Part shown: piece after piece, positions 42,383 through 55,311 of the stretch
Numbering within the stretch: the first letter of the stretch is position 1
Layout of the letters: each line of letters begins with the position of its first letter
NCBI GenBank assembly: GCA_002082585.1
Contig: CP020563.1
Coordinates: 2,784,001-2,848,000 of the forward strand
Length of the DNA stretch: 64,000 nt
Reading direction: 5' to 3'
Source: Kitasatospora albolonga
Lineage (GTDB): Bacteria; Actinomycetota; Actinomycetes; Streptomycetales; Streptomycetaceae
Made by a program: the position numbers and the translations under genes
The notes under the pieces: model-generated
What the model was told of the DNA's origin: nothing
Database searches by the model: none
The model's input: the letters and a program-made list of their open reading frames with translations, nothing else

Positions 42383-43518
42383 TCGGTGATCGTTCCTCGC
42401 AGGTAGTCGGCCGCGTGCCGGGCGCGCTCCCGCACGTCCGCCAGGTCGTCGCCGTAGGTGTTGACGTGGCCGACCTTGCGGCCGGGCTTCACGTCCTTGC
42501 CGTACATGTGAATCTTGAGCTGCGGGTCGCGGGCCATGCAGTGCAGGTACGCCTGGTACATGTCCGGGTAGTCGCCGCCCAGGACGTTGCACATGACCGT
42601 CCAGGGCGCGCGCGGGCGCGGGTCGCCGAGGGGGAGGTCCAGGACCGCCCGGACGTGGTTGGCGAACTGCGAGGTGATCGCGCCGTCCATGGTCCAGTGG
42701 CCCGAGTTGTGCGGGCGCATCGCCAGCTCGTTGACCAGGATGCGGCCGTCACGGGTCTCGAACAGCTCCACCGCGAGGTGGCCGACGACGTCCAGCTCGG
42801 CGGCGATGCGGAGCGCGAGCTGCTGGGCCTCGCCCGCCAGCTCCTCGGCCAGGTCGGGGGCGGGGGCGATCACCGTGTCGCAGACCCCGTCGACCTGGAT
42901 CGACTCGACCACCGGGTAGGCGACGGCCTGGCCGTGCGGCGAGCGGACGATGTTCGCCGCCAGCTCCCGTACGAAGTCGACCTTCTCCTCCGCGAGGACC
43001 GGGACCCCGGCGCGGAACGGATCGGCCGCGTCCGCCTCGGAGCGGACCACCCACACGCCCTTGCCGTCGTACCCGCCGCGCACGGTCTTGAGGATGACGG
43101 GGAAGCCCCCGACCTCCTCGGCGAACGCGGCGGCGTCGGCCGGGTCGCTCACGATGCGGTGACGGGGGCAGGGGGCGCCGATCTCCGTGAGCTTCGCGCG
43201 CATCACCCCCTTGTCCTGCGCGTGCACCAGGGCATCGGGGCCGGGGCGCACGGGGATGCCGTCCGCCTCCAGGGCCCGCAGGTGCTCGATGGGCACGTGC
43301 TCGTGGTCGAAGGTGATCACGTCGCAGCCCTGGGCGAAGGCACGGAGCGTGTCCAGGTCGCGATAGTCGCCGATGACGACCTCGCTGACCACCTGGGCCG
43401 CCGAGTCCTGGGGCGTGTCACTGAGGAGCTTGAATTTCAGGCCGAGGGGGATACCCGCCTCGTGGGTCATACGGGCGAGCTGACCGCCGCCGACCATGCC
43501 GACTACCGGGAACGTCAC
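42379..43518 (-). CDS. purK: N5-carboxyaminoimidazole ribonucleotide synthase PurK
   Basis: 379 residues from a GTG. The ATP-grasp layout is clear: [13 protein letters not shown] at the N terminus, [18 protein letters not shown] for ATP binding, and [16 protein letters not shown] near the active site. It carboxylates aminoimidazole ribonucleotide using ATP and bicarbonate. It is first in the purK-purE-dipeptidase run and divergent from the GtrA gene, 163 bases away. Confidence 0.97.
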
Positions 43519-43681
43519 GACTCCAGGGTATCCGGCGCGCCGGGGCGCCCCCGACGCCGTCCGGGTGCTACCGCGGCGGGCTCCCCCGCATCACACGGAC
43601 ATCACACGGAAGGGCTGGTTAGCATGTCCGGGTTGACGAAACTCCGTCGACGCCATCGAACGGACGGACTGAGCGATCACC

Positions 43682-44200
43682 ATGAGCGAACGGGGCGCAC
43701 TGCGGACCCGGCTTGATCTGCTGGCCCGGGAGGTCGCCAAGTTCGGCGTGGTCGGCGCGATGGGCCTGCTGGTCAACATGGGGGCCTTCAACCTGATCCG
43801 GCACACCACGGACCTTCCCGTGGTCCGGGCGAGCCTGCTGGCCACTTTCATCGCGGTCCTCTTCAACTACGTCGGCTACCGCTACTGGACCTACCGGGAG
43901 CGCGACAAGACCGGCCGGACCCGCGAGCTGACCCTCTTCCTGCTGTTCAGCGCGGTGGGCGCGGTAATCGAGAACGGCGTGCTGTACCTGGCGACGTACG
44001 GCTTCGACTGGAACAGCCCGGTCCAGAGCAACGTCTTCAAGATCCTCGGCATCGGGCTCGCCACCCTCTTCCGCTTCTGGTCCTACCGGACCTGGGTCTT
44101 CAAGACGCCTCCCCCCGAGGAGGCCCCGCTGCCCGCGGAACGGTTTCTGGAACAGCGGCGGCCGTCGGAGACCGTAGAGCCCGATCCCGTACGGAACTGA
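43682..44200 (+). CDS. GtrA family membrane protein
   Basis: 172 residues with four hydrophobic segments between about 18 and 140 (FGVVGAMGLLVNMGAFNLI, ASLLATFIAVLFNYVGYRYW, FLLFSAVGAVIENGVLYLA, ILGIGLATLFRFWSYRTWVF). FNYVGYRYWTY and RFWSYRTWVF are the paired GtrA signatures. GtrA proteins are thought to flip or hand over polyprenyl-linked sugars for surface glycans. The C-terminal 30 residues are charged and cytoplasmic. This position after purK is shared with Mycobacterium. Confidence 0.9.
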   Translation: MSERGALRTRLDLLAREVAKFGVVGAMGLLVNMGAFNLIRHTTDLPVVRASLLATFIAVLFNYVGYRYWTYRERDKTGRTRELTLFLLFSAVGAVIENGVLYLATYGFDWNSPVQSNVFKILGIGLATLFRFWSYRTWVFKTPPPEEAPLPAERFLEQRRPSETVEPDPVRN

Positions 44201-44249
44201 GGCCCGGTCCCGTACGGAGCGCCGGTCCCGGTCCCGTACGGAGCTGAGG
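44183..44249. repeat. Short direct repeats around the GtrA stop codon
   Basis: A 20-base unit containing CCCGTACGGA and CTGAGG occurs at 44183-44202 (including the stop codon) and 44230-44249 with two mismatches, with a partial copy at about 44206-44220. Confidence 0.6.
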
Positions 44250-44255
44250 GCCGGA

Positions 44256-44280
44256 GCCCGGTGTGATCAGCGCACCGGGC
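44256..44280. terminator. Weak hairpin between GtrA and histidine kinase genes
   Basis: GCCCGGTG (44256-44263) pairs with CACCGGGC (44273-44280); the loop contains the kinase stop codon. Short stem, so only a possible terminator. Confidence 0.45.
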
Positions 44281-45532
44281 GTTCCGGGTCCTTGCGGTCG
44301 AGCTGAGTGCGGCTGAGGAAGAGCGCGAAGACCGCCGGGTGCTGCTGGAGCAGCTCCAGCCTGCCGCCGTCCGCCTCCGCGAGGTCCCGGGCGACGGCGA
44401 GACCGATGCCGGTGGAGTTGCGTCCGCTGATCGTCCGCTCGAAGATCCGCGCCCCGAGTTCGGCGGGGACGCCGGGGCCCTCGTCGGTGACCTCGATGAC
44501 CACCTGGTTGCCGGTGACCCGGGTGCGCAGGGCGACGGTGCCGCCGCCGTGCATCAGCGAGTTCTCGATCAGCGCCGCCAGCACCTGGGCGACCGCGCCG
44601 GGGGTGCCGACCGCCCGCAGGCCGTGCTTGCCGGAGCGGACCAGCGCGCGGCCCGTGGAGCGGTAGGCGGGGCGCCACTCCTCGATCTGCTGTTTGATGA
44701 CCTCGTCCAGGTCGAAGACGACGGCGGAGCCGGTGCGCGGGTCCCGGGAGTTGGTCAGCAGCCGCTCGACGACGTCGGTGAGCCGCTCGACCTGGGTGAG
44801 CGCGATGTTCGCCTCCTCCTTCACCGTCTCGGGGTCGTCGGTCACCGAGATCTCCTCGATCCGCATGGAGAGCGCGGTCAGCGGCGTACGCAGCTGGTGC
44901 GAGGCGTCCGCCGCGAGCCGCCGCTCGGCGGTCAGCATCCGGGCGATCCGCTCGGCCGAGGCGTCCAGGACGTCGGCGACCCGGTCCAGCTCGGGCACCC
45001 CGTACCGCTTGTGGCGCGGGCGGGGGTCGCCGGAGCCGAGGCGTTCGGCGGTCTCGGCGAGGTCGGTGAGCGGGGAGGTGAGCCGGTTGGCCTGGCGTAC
45101 GGCGAGAAGGACGGCGGAGACGATCGCGAGCAGCGCCACCGCGCCGATGATCAGGAGGGTGCGCAGCACCTCGCGGGTGACGGCCGAGCGGGACTCCTCG
45201 ACGGTGACCTTCGCGCCCCCGTCGCCGGTCTCGATGGCCCGCAGGACGCTGCCCTCGGGGCGCTCGCCGACGACGATGGGCTCCCGGCCCGCGATCTCGA
45301 TCAGGGCGAACCGCTTGGGGTCGATCTGCTCGGAGAGCACGTCGGGGTTGACCCGCTCGTCACCCAGCAGCCGCCCCTCGACCACGCTGATCAGCCGCAG
45401 CGCCTCGGATTCGACGCTCTCCTGGGCGCTGCTGCTGATGGTGCGCGTCTCCACGATGACGAGGGAGACGCCGAAGACGGAGATGACCACGAGGACCACG
45501 GCGAGCGTGGAGTTGATCAGCCGGCGGCGCAT
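44267..45532 (-). CDS. Sensor histidine kinase
   Basis: 421 residues. Two membrane spans (about 8-28 and 129-148) enclose an extracellular sensor of about 100 residues. A HAMP linker follows (about 150-205), then the phospho-acceptor motif ADASHQLRTPLTAL (His at about 212) and a HATPase domain with N box LAALIENSLMHGG, G1 TDEGPGVPAEL and G2 STGIGLAVARDLAE. It is encoded 52 bases after the response regulator in the same direction, so the two form one two-component operon. The signal is unknown. Confidence 0.94.
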   Translation of the reverse strand: MRRRLINSTLAVVLVVISVFGVSLVIVETRTISSSAQESVESEALRLISVVEGRLLGDERVNPDVLSEQIDPKRFALIEIAGREPIVVGERPEGSVLRAIETGDGGAKVTVEESRSAVTREVLRTLLIIGAVALLAIVSAVLLAVRQANRLTSPLTDLAETAERLGSGDPRPRHKRYGVPELDRVADVLDASAERIARMLTAERRLAADASHQLRTPLTALSMRIEEISVTDDPETVKEEANIALTQVERLTDVVERLLTNSRDPRTGSAVVFDLDEVIKQQIEEWRPAYRSTGRALVRSGKHGLRAVGTPGAVAQVLAALIENSLMHGGGTVALRTRVTGNQVVIEVTDEGPGVPAELGARIFERTISGRNSTGIGLAVARDLAEADGGRLELLQQHPAVFALFLSRTQLDRKDPERPVR

Positions 45533-45584
45533 GGCCGCCGGTCGTGTCGGCGTACATCGTCAAGGTGCATGGGTGCTTCGTACG

Positions 45585-46262
45585 TCAGCTCTTCTCGAAC
45601 CGGAAGCCGACGCCCCGGACCGTGGCGATGTAACGAGGGTTGGCGGCGTCGTCGCCCAGCTTCTTGCGGAGCCAGGAGATGTGCATGTCCAGCGTCTTGG
45701 TGGAGGACCACCAGGTGGTGTCCCAGACCTCGCGCATCAGCTGGTCGCGGGTGACGACCCGGCCCGCGTCCCGGACGAGGACCCGCAGCAGGTCGAACTC
45801 CTTGGCGGTGAGCTGGAGTTCCTCCTCGCCCATCCAGGCCCGGTGCGACTCGACGTCGATCCGGACGCCGTGGGTGGCGGGCTGTACGACGGGCTCGGTG
45901 GCGCCCCGGCGGAGCAGGGCGCGGACCCGGGCGAGGAGCTCGGCGAGGCGGAAGGGCTTGGTGACGTAGTCGTCGGCCCCGGCGTCCAGGCCGACCACCG
46001 TGTCGACCTCGTCGGCGCGGGCCGTCAGCACCAGGATCGGCACGGTGTGACCGTCGGCACGCAGTCGGCGGGCGACTTCGAGGCCGTCCATCCCGGGCAG
46101 CCCCAGATCGAGGACCACGAGGTCGATACCGCCCTGGAGTCCGGCGTCGAGCGCCGTCGGGCCGTCCTGGCGGACCTCGACCTCGTAGCCCTCCCGACGC
46201 AGTGCGCGGGCCAGTGGCTCCGAGATGGATGCGTCGTCCTCGGCGAGCAGTACACGGGTCAT
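45585..46262 (-). CDS. OmpR/PhoB-family response regulator
   Basis: 225 residues. Receiver domain 1-115: the acidic pair AEDD near residue 8, phospho-acceptor Asp in LVVLDLGLPGMDG, Thr in LVLTAR and Lys in YVTKPFRLAEL. A winged-helix output domain (about 130-223) has the recognition helix region WSSTKTLDMHISWLRKKL. It should be phosphorylated by the adjacent kinase and bind DNA as a dimer. Targets are unknown; the divergent peptide transporter gene, 493 bases away, is a natural candidate. Confidence 0.95.
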   Translation of the reverse strand: MTRVLLAEDDASISEPLARALRREGYEVEVRQDGPTALDAGLQGGIDLVVLDLGLPGMDGLEVARRLRADGHTVPILVLTARADEVDTVVGLDAGADDYVTKPFRLAELLARVRALLRRGATEPVVQPATHGVRIDVESHRAWMGEEELQLTAKEFDLLRVLVRDAGRVVTRDQLMREVWDTTWWSSTKTLDMHISWLRKKLGDDAANPRYIATVRGVGFRFEKS

Positions 46263-46755
46263 GGACTGATGGTAGTCCGGCCGGGGCCTTCGGAGTGAGG
46301 CTCTCGACAGCGCCTGCGGCTCAGCGCCACAAAGCGGACGGTGACCTTTGAATATGGGAGCCTGGTTCCATCATCACCTGTGATCCATGTCTCAAGTCCT
46401 TCCATATCCCGCTGTGTCGTGTCGTATGGTGTCCCGACGCCTGATGCACTACGCAAGGACCTTTGGGCCGCCATGAGCGCCAAGGGTCTCTTCTGTGTGC
46501 TGGACCGGTTCACGCCGGCCCGTATCGAGTGAATGACCTGTGAGCCGGGCCCGGAGCGTGAGACCACGTGACGGGTGTGGATCCCGACGCGGTTCTTCCC
46601 CGCCCCGCCGCCGCACGCTCCTGACCGGAGCCCGGCCCCGGGGCACGTCCCCCCTCAGGCGTGGGGATGGGGTCCGGCCGCGCCGGTGCCGGCTGCCCCC
46701 CACCGGGCGCGTACCGCTCACGAGGCGAGCGCGTCCCGACCAGCAAGGATCGATC
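46263..46755. other. Regulatory gap between response regulator and peptide transporter genes
   Basis: 493 bases. The part 46335-46450 is comparatively AT-rich and holds TATGGGAGCC, CCATATCCC and TCGTATGGTGTC, so promoters for both directions are likely here. A 63-codon rightward frame at 46341-46532 has no ribosome site or domain and is not called. AAGGA before 46756 is the transporter's ribosome site. Confidence 0.4.
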
Positions 46756-48240
<1,485 letters not shown>

Positions 48241-48267
48241 TGCCCGCCCTGTAGGGCCGTACGGCGG

Positions 48268-48309
48268 AAGGGCCGTCGCACCGGGAGACTCTCCGGTGCG
48301 ACGGCCCTT
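48268..48309. terminator. 17-bp bidirectional hairpin
   Basis: AAGGGCCGTCGCACCGG (48268-48284) pairs perfectly with 48293-48309 around GAGACTCT. The T-rich end on one strand and A-rich end on the other suit both converging genes. Confidence 0.9.
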
Positions 48310-48332
48310 TCCCGTGGGCCGGACCGTACGGC

Positions 48333-50883
<2,551 letters not shown>

Positions 50884-50887
<4 letters not shown>

Positions 50888-51972
50888 GATTCCGCTCCCG
50901 CCTTCGCCAAGGGCCGTGGCTCGTCGGCCGGTTGCCGGTCGTGCAGGTCTTGCGGGTCCTGCGGGTCTTCCCGTTCCTGCCGGTCTTCCTGCACGTCCCG
51001 GGCGTCCGGGGCGGTCGGCGGCCCACGCCGGTCCGGCCGCCGCCGGTATGCCCTCGTACCGAGCGCGGCCAGGGCGCCGAGGAGCAGCAGCCCGCCCCCG
51101 GCGACCGGCACGACCGGGACGTACGCCGCCGAAGCGGCCGCCTCGCCCCGCGCCCCGCCCTCCGCCTCCGCCGTCAGCCGTACGGTGACCGAGTCCAACG
51201 CCGGTGCGTCGGGCCAGGGTTCGGCCAGCTCCACCCGGCGGCCGGGGGCGAGCTCCAGCGGCAGGGGCCGGGCCGGGCGGTCCAGCAGCGTGCCGAACAC
51301 CCCGTCCGCGCGCACGGCCAGCCGGGGCCGCAGGGGCGCGTTGCCCCGGTTGACCAGGGCGTACCGGATGGTCCGCCCGGACACCTCGACGTCCTCCACG
51401 GTGAGCGCCGCCAGGGTCGGGCCGCCGATCCGCACCCGTATCCGTACGCGTTGCTCCGCGCCCCCGCCGGCCGCCGCGATCTCCCCCGCGAGGCCGCCCG
51501 GCGCCGCGTTGCCCGGCACTGCGAGGGAGAACGGCACGTCGGCGCGGGTCCGGCCCGGCACGGTGACGGTCCGGGCGGCGAACCGGAGCCACGGCCCGGC
51601 GGCGCCCTCGCCCCGCAACCGTACGGTCAGCGGGGTGCGGCCCGGGTTGGTCACCGACAGCCGGTCCTTGAGCACGGTCTCGGGGGTGCCCTCCAGGTAG
51701 ACGTACGGGCGGGCGTCCCGCCCGGTGCTCCCGCCCCCCGCAGGCCGGAGGGTCCAGCCCGCCGGGGGGCCGGGGCCGTCGTCGGCCGCCGCCGGGGGCG
51801 CGGGGAGCAGCGCGAGCAGGAGGGCGGCGAGCAGGCCGAGCAGGCACGGGAGGGCGGACGGCGACCTGTTCGCGTACGGATGCACGTACAGGTCCGCGCA
51901 CGGACCCACGTACGGATTCACGTACAGGTCCGCGTACCGGCTCACGTACGGTTTCGATGACGGCACAGGCAC
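50884..51972 (-). CDS. Secreted, membrane-anchored beta-sandwich protein (COG1470/DUF916-like)
   Basis: 362 residues from the GTG at 51970-51972 (GGGAG eight bases upstream). Residues about 3-36 contain a 12-residue repeat rich in Pro-Tyr-Val, an odd leader before the signal-peptide core (LLGLLAALLLALLPAPPAAA). A start at a later in-frame GTG is possible. Two beta-sandwich domains follow (LSVTNPGRTPLTVRL; YALVNRGNAPL), of the kind seen in WxL-associated and NEW3-type proteins, then one membrane span (about 292-310) and an acidic/basic tail rich in Asp, Gln and Glu. First gene of the operon with the Ig-like and LAATG genes. Confidence 0.75.
51874..51945. repeat. 36-bp tandem repeat, two copies
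   Basis: Units 51874-51909 and 51910-51945 begin GTACGGAT and share CACGTACAGGTCCGCG; a third partial copy starts at 51946. Thirty-six bases keep the frame, giving two 12-residue repeats at the N terminus of the overlapping gene. Confidence 0.8.
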
Positions 51973-52026
51973 AGGCGGGGCTCCCTCGCGCTGACGGCTC
52001 GCTCACGCGGGCGGCTGCGGCGTTGT

Positions 52027-52797
52027 TCAGCCCGTGGGGCGCTGTCCGCGCCGGGTCAGCCAGAGCACACCGGCCGCCCCGGCCAGCAGGACGGTCCCGC
52101 CGAGCGTGCCGAGCGCCGCCGCCGAGTCGAGCGGACCGGTCTTCGGCAGTTCACCGCCGCCGGAGGCCCCGCCGCCGGTCGCCGAACCGCCTCCGGTGGA
52201 GCCACCCGTGGCGCCCCCCGTCGAGCCGCCCGTCGAACCCCCGCTGCCTCCGGCGCCTTCGACAACGAGCCGCAGGGAGGGCCCGGGGCTGTTCTTCGGC
52301 GTGCAGGTCGTGGTCGTACCGAGCGCCTTGATGGTGAGCACCCCGGCGGTGAAGGTGACCTCGCCGCTCTTCCTGGGGGTGTACGTCCCCGACAAGTCAC
52401 TGATCTTGATGGGGGTGTTGGCCGGGATCGCCTCGGCGTTCGCCGGTCCCGAGACCTGGACCTTCCCCGTGTCCGCGCCGCCCACCTCGATCACGGCGCT
52501 CGGGTTCATGGCGCCCTTGCCCAGCTCGACCGGGCTGGAGGAGACGCCCTTCTGGAAGGACATGGTGAGCTTGTAGCCGTCACCGCTCTTCACGCTCTTG
52601 ATATCGATGGGCGAGACCGCCCCCTTGGGCCCGATGGGCGTCTCGCACTGGTAGTTGACGTCCACGACCTCGGCGTGGGCGGCGGGCGCGGCCATCAGCA
52701 CCATCGAGCCCGCCAGTGCGGCCGACAGCGCGGTCGTCAGTACAGCCGTCGGTGCGGTCGTCGTCAGCGCGAGAGCTGTCCGCTTCTGGTTCGACAC
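52027..52797 (-). CDS. Cell-wall surface protein with LPKTG sorting signal
   Basis: 256 residues. A signal peptide (about 1-42, ending PAAHA) is followed by one beta domain (about 43-170) starting VNYQCETPIGPKG and ending LGTTTTCTP. This is clearly paralogous to the second domain of the LAATG protein encoded about 2 kb downstream. A Gly/Ser/Thr stalk leads to LPKTG (217-221), a hydrophobic segment and the basic tail TRRGQRPTG, a complete sortase signal. It would be anchored to peptidoglycan. No sortase gene is in the window. It has its own promoter region and stops 54 bases before the three-gene operon. Confidence 0.87.
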   Translation of the reverse strand: MSNQKRTALALTTTAPTAVLTTALSAALAGSMVLMAAPAAHAEVVDVNYQCETPIGPKGAVSPIDIKSVKSGDGYKLTMSFQKGVSSSPVELGKGAMNPSAVIEVGGADTGKVQVSGPANAEAIPANTPIKISDLSGTYTPRKSGEVTFTAGVLTIKALGTTTTCTPKNSPGPSLRLVVEGAGGSGGSTGGSTGGATGGSTGGGSATGGGASGGGELPKTGPLDSAAALGTLGGTVLLAGAAGVLWLTRRGQRPTG

Positions 52798-52924
52798 CTC
52801 GTGTTCCCCTCATGCCGGACGTCGCCGCGCGCCACGATCCGTACCGTCCGTACGGGCGCAAGTTACTGACGACACATCAGATTGGGCGCTCAAGGTACGC
52901 CCGGGGCCTGATGGAGGGAAGACA

Positions 52925-52951
52925 AAGAGCGCGCCGGATCGGCGCGCTCTT
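52925..52951 (-). terminator. 11-bp hairpin downstream of the anti-sigma-like gene
   Basis: AAGAGCGCGCC (52925-52935) pairs perfectly with 52941-52951 around GGATC, separating the leftward kinase-like gene from the LPKTG gene. Confidence 0.8.
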
Positions 52952-52976
52952 CGACGTGGACGATGTACGGGGGTGA

Positions 52977-53468
52977 CTAGGCGGGGGCGGCGAGCTCCGC
53001 CCAGACGGTCTTGCCCGGCCTGTCGGGCGTACGCTGCACGCCCCAGTCCAGGCAGAGGCGCTGCACGATGAACATGCCGTGCCCGCCGGGGCGGCCGGCG
53101 CGGTGCGGTGTACGGGGGGCGGGCTGGCCGGTCCCCCGGTCGACGACCTCGACGCGCAGCGCCTTGGGCGTGCAGCCGATCCGCAGCTCCTCGGGGCCCT
53201 CCGCGTGCAGACAGGCGTTGGTCACGAGCTCGGAGACGACCAGCAGGACGTCCTCGGCCGCGGCCCGGCGGTCCGCGCTGGACGCCGGGAGCCAGCCCCA
53301 GTCGTGCAGGGCCTGCCGGGCGAAGTCACGGGCCATCGGGACGATGCCGCTGGCCTGCCCGAGTGAGAGCGTGCGCCACTGCCGCTCGGCCGGAACGGGC
53401 GAGTCCGCGCCCGCTCCTTCCGGCTCGCGGCCGAGGTCGCCCGGCGGATGCTGCCGGGTGGTGCTCAT
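52977..53468 (-). CDS. RsbW/SpoIIAB-type ATP-binding (anti-sigma factor-like) protein
   Basis: 163 residues. HATPase_c domain: the N box is ELVTNACLH, G1 VVDRGTG and G2 GGHGMFIVQRL. The N-terminal 35 residues are disordered. Such proteins bind a SigB-family sigma factor and phosphorylate a STAS antagonist. The STAS gene and a SigB/SigF-type sigma gene lie just upstream. In S. coelicolor the sigma factor SigI is paired with an anti-sigma factor PrsI and antagonist ArsI, and this trio matches that set as far as I recall. Many similar Streptomyces proteins have other partners, so pairing is inferred from position. Confidence 0.82.
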   Translation of the reverse strand: MSTTRQHPPGDLGREPEGAGADSPVPAERQWRTLSLGQASGIVPMARDFARQALHDWGWLPASSADRRAAAEDVLLVVSELVTNACLHAEGPEELRIGCTPKALRVEVVDRGTGQPAPRTPHRAGRPGGHGMFIVQRLCLDWGVQRTPDRPGKTVWAELAAPA

Positions 53469-53667
53469 CAGCGCTTCACCTCACCGATTCGCCATGTCGC
53501 CTGTCGCCATGGAAAAGAAAAGAGTCAGTTACCGAGTGTGCCGGATCTTTACGGGATACCGACGGGGTGTCTCCTGCCCGACCGCACCGCTCCGACACCC
53601 CCTTCGGGCGATCGATCGCGCGGCGCGGCCGACATCCGGTACGACGCGCTCGCGCACCGTACCGGTT

Positions 53668-54036
53668 CTAGGTCTCCAGGGCTTCTTCGAGCGTGGCGTG
53701 GACGGTGAAGACCGCCTCCGCACCGGTGATCTCGAACACCCGTGCCACGACCGGCAGCATTCCGGCCAGATGCACTCCTCCGCCGACCGCCTCCGCCTTG
53801 AGACGGGCGCCGAGCAGCACGTTCAGCCCGGTGGAGTCGCAGAAGTCGAGCCGTGAGCAGTCGACCACCAGGCGTGACCGCCCTTGCTCGACCGCGCTCT
53901 CCAGAGGCCCCCGCAGCAGATCGGCGGTGTGGTGATCGAGCTCACCCACCGGAGTCACGACCTCGCTGCGCCCCTCGGTCCGGGCCTCGACCTGAAGCCG
54001 ACCCCGGTTCGCACTGCCGACCGTCCCGCGGTCCAT
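53668..54036 (-). CDS. STAS-domain anti-sigma factor antagonist
   Basis: 122 residues from the ATG at 54034-54036 (GAGG nine bases upstream); the open frame continues upstream without STAS sequence. Single STAS domain: VVTPVGELDHHTADLL at the start and VDCSRLDFCDSTGLNVLL, where Ser68 is the usual phosphorylation site. Unphosphorylated, it should capture the anti-sigma kinase and free the sigma factor. It is divergent from the sigma gene across 286 bases and points toward the ATP-binding gene; likely the ArsI counterpart. Confidence 0.9.
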   Translation of the reverse strand: MDRGTVGSANRGRLQVEARTEGRSEVVTPVGELDHHTADLLRGPLESAVEQGRSRLVVDCSRLDFCDSTGLNVLLGARLKAEAVGGGVHLAGMLPVVARVFEITGAEAVFTVHATLEEALET

Positions 54037-54211
54037 GCCCAGTACCTCTTCGCCGTCCGTCACTGTGCGCGTCACTGCCTGTGCGGCTGTATGCAGAGCT
54101 GCCGCCGACGTGCGTAAAACAGTACGCGTTTCGTACGCCACGCGGTAGTCGGAGACCTCAACAAACCGGACATATGCGGTTAATTGGCGCTTGTAACTGC
54201 TGGCAGTAACC

Positions 54212-54217
54212 GGGTAA
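54212..54217 (+). promoter_or_regulatory. Candidate SigB-type -10 upstream of the sigma factor gene
   Basis: GGGTAA matches the GGGTAy -10 of SigB/SigF-family promoters, about 105 bases before the sigma gene. The matching -35 (GTTT-like) is poor (TTGTAAC), so autoregulation is only a suggestion. Confidence 0.3.
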
Positions 54218-54322
54218 GGGTAGAGGGACACCTCAAACACGACCGGCTTTGGAGGCGCCGCTTCACCGCAGGAACACATAGGGGCATCGGCAGCCATATG
54301 CCGAGAACGATGGAGGAGAACC

Positions 54323-55294
54323 ATGTCACCCCGGCTCGACGAAGCGCGTACCCGCAACGCGCCGTCGGCATGTCCTCAGGGACCGACCAATTCCGACTCC
54401 CCCGCCGCGAGCGCCGTTCCGGGCCCGCGCGCCGGCACCACCAGCACCACCCCCGGATCTTCCGGCGAGGGCCTTGAAGGACTTGAGGGGCTCGAAGGAC
54501 TCCCCGAGATCCCGCCCTACGCCGAAGTGGGGGCCCTGGACGCCAGGGCCCTGTCGAAGACGCTCTTCGAGCGCCTCGAATCCCTCGAAGAGGGCACCCA
54601 CGAGTACGCGTACGTCCGCAACACCCTCGTCGAGCTCAACCTCGCGCTCGTCAAGTTCGCCGCCTCCCGGTTCCGCTCGCGCAGCGAGCCGATGGAGGAC
54701 ATCGTCCAGGTCGGCACCATCGGCCTGATCAAGGCGATCGACCGGTTCGAGCTGAGCCGCGGTGTCGAGTTCCCGACGTTCGCGATGCCGACCATCGTCG
54801 GCGAGATCAAGAGGTTCTTCCGCGACACCAGCTGGTCCGTGCGCGTCCCGCGCCGGCTCCAGGAGCTCCGGCTCGAACTGGCGAAGGCGGGGGACGAACT
54901 CTCCCAGAAGCTGGACCGCGCGCCCACGGTGGCGGAGCTGTCCGAGCGTCTCGGCATCACCCCGGACGAGGTCGTCGAGGGCATGTCCGCGAGCAACGCG
55001 TACACCGCGAGCTCGCTGGACGCCAAGCCCGAGGAGGACGACGGCGAGGGCGCCCTCGCGGACCGCATCGGCTACGAGGACCACGGACTCGAAGGCATCG
55101 AGTACGTCGAGTCCCTGAAGCCGCTGATCGCCGCGCTGCCCTCGCGGGACCGCATGATCCTCTCGCTCCGCTTCGTCAGCAACATGACGCAGTCGGAGAT
55201 CGGGGAGGAGCTGGGCATCTCGCAGATGCACGTGTCCCGGCTGCTCTCACGGACGCTGGTCAAGCTCCGCAAGGGGCTGACCCTGGAGGAGTAG
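54323..55294 (+). CDS. sigI: SigB/SigF-family RNA polymerase sigma factor, SigI type
   Basis: 323 residues, ATG with GGAGGAG upstream. A disordered N terminus (about 55 residues) includes GLEGLEGLEGL. Region 2 follows (NLALVKFAASRF, EDIVQVGTIGLIKAIDRFE, FPTFAMPTIVGEIKRFFRD), then region 3 (APTVAELSERLGIT) and region 4 (MILSLRFVSNMTQSEIGEEL, SQMHVSRLL). It directs RNA polymerase to stress or development genes and is held inactive by a RsbW-like kinase, as encoded nearby. The sigI symbol rests on its position between the STAS gene and the hut operon, which matches S. coelicolor as I remember it; it could be another SigF paralogue. Confidence 0.9.
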   Translation: MSPRLDEARTRNAPSACPQGPTNSDSPAASAVPGPRAGTTSTTPGSSGEGLEGLEGLEGLPEIPPYAEVGALDARALSKTLFERLESLEEGTHEYAYVRNTLVELNLALVKFAASRFRSRSEPMEDIVQVGTIGLIKAIDRFELSRGVEFPTFAMPTIVGEIKRFFRDTSWSVRVPRRLQELRLELAKAGDELSQKLDRAPTVAELSERLGITPDEVVEGMSASNAYTASSLDAKPEEDDGEGALADRIGYEDHGLEGIEYVESLKPLIAALPSRDRMILSLRFVSNMTQSEIGEELGISQMHVSRLLSRTLVKLRKGLTLEE

Positions 55295-55311
55295 CGGCCC
55301 GCGGCACGCCG

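Noticed and set aside
40671..42389. 572-codon rightward frame opposite the dipeptidase and purE genes
   Set aside because: Shadow of two well-identified enzymes; no domains.
46341..46532. 63-codon rightward frame in the gap before the peptide transporter
   Set aside because: No Shine-Dalgarno sequence, no family resemblance, and it lies where promoters are expected; could be revisited with transcript data.
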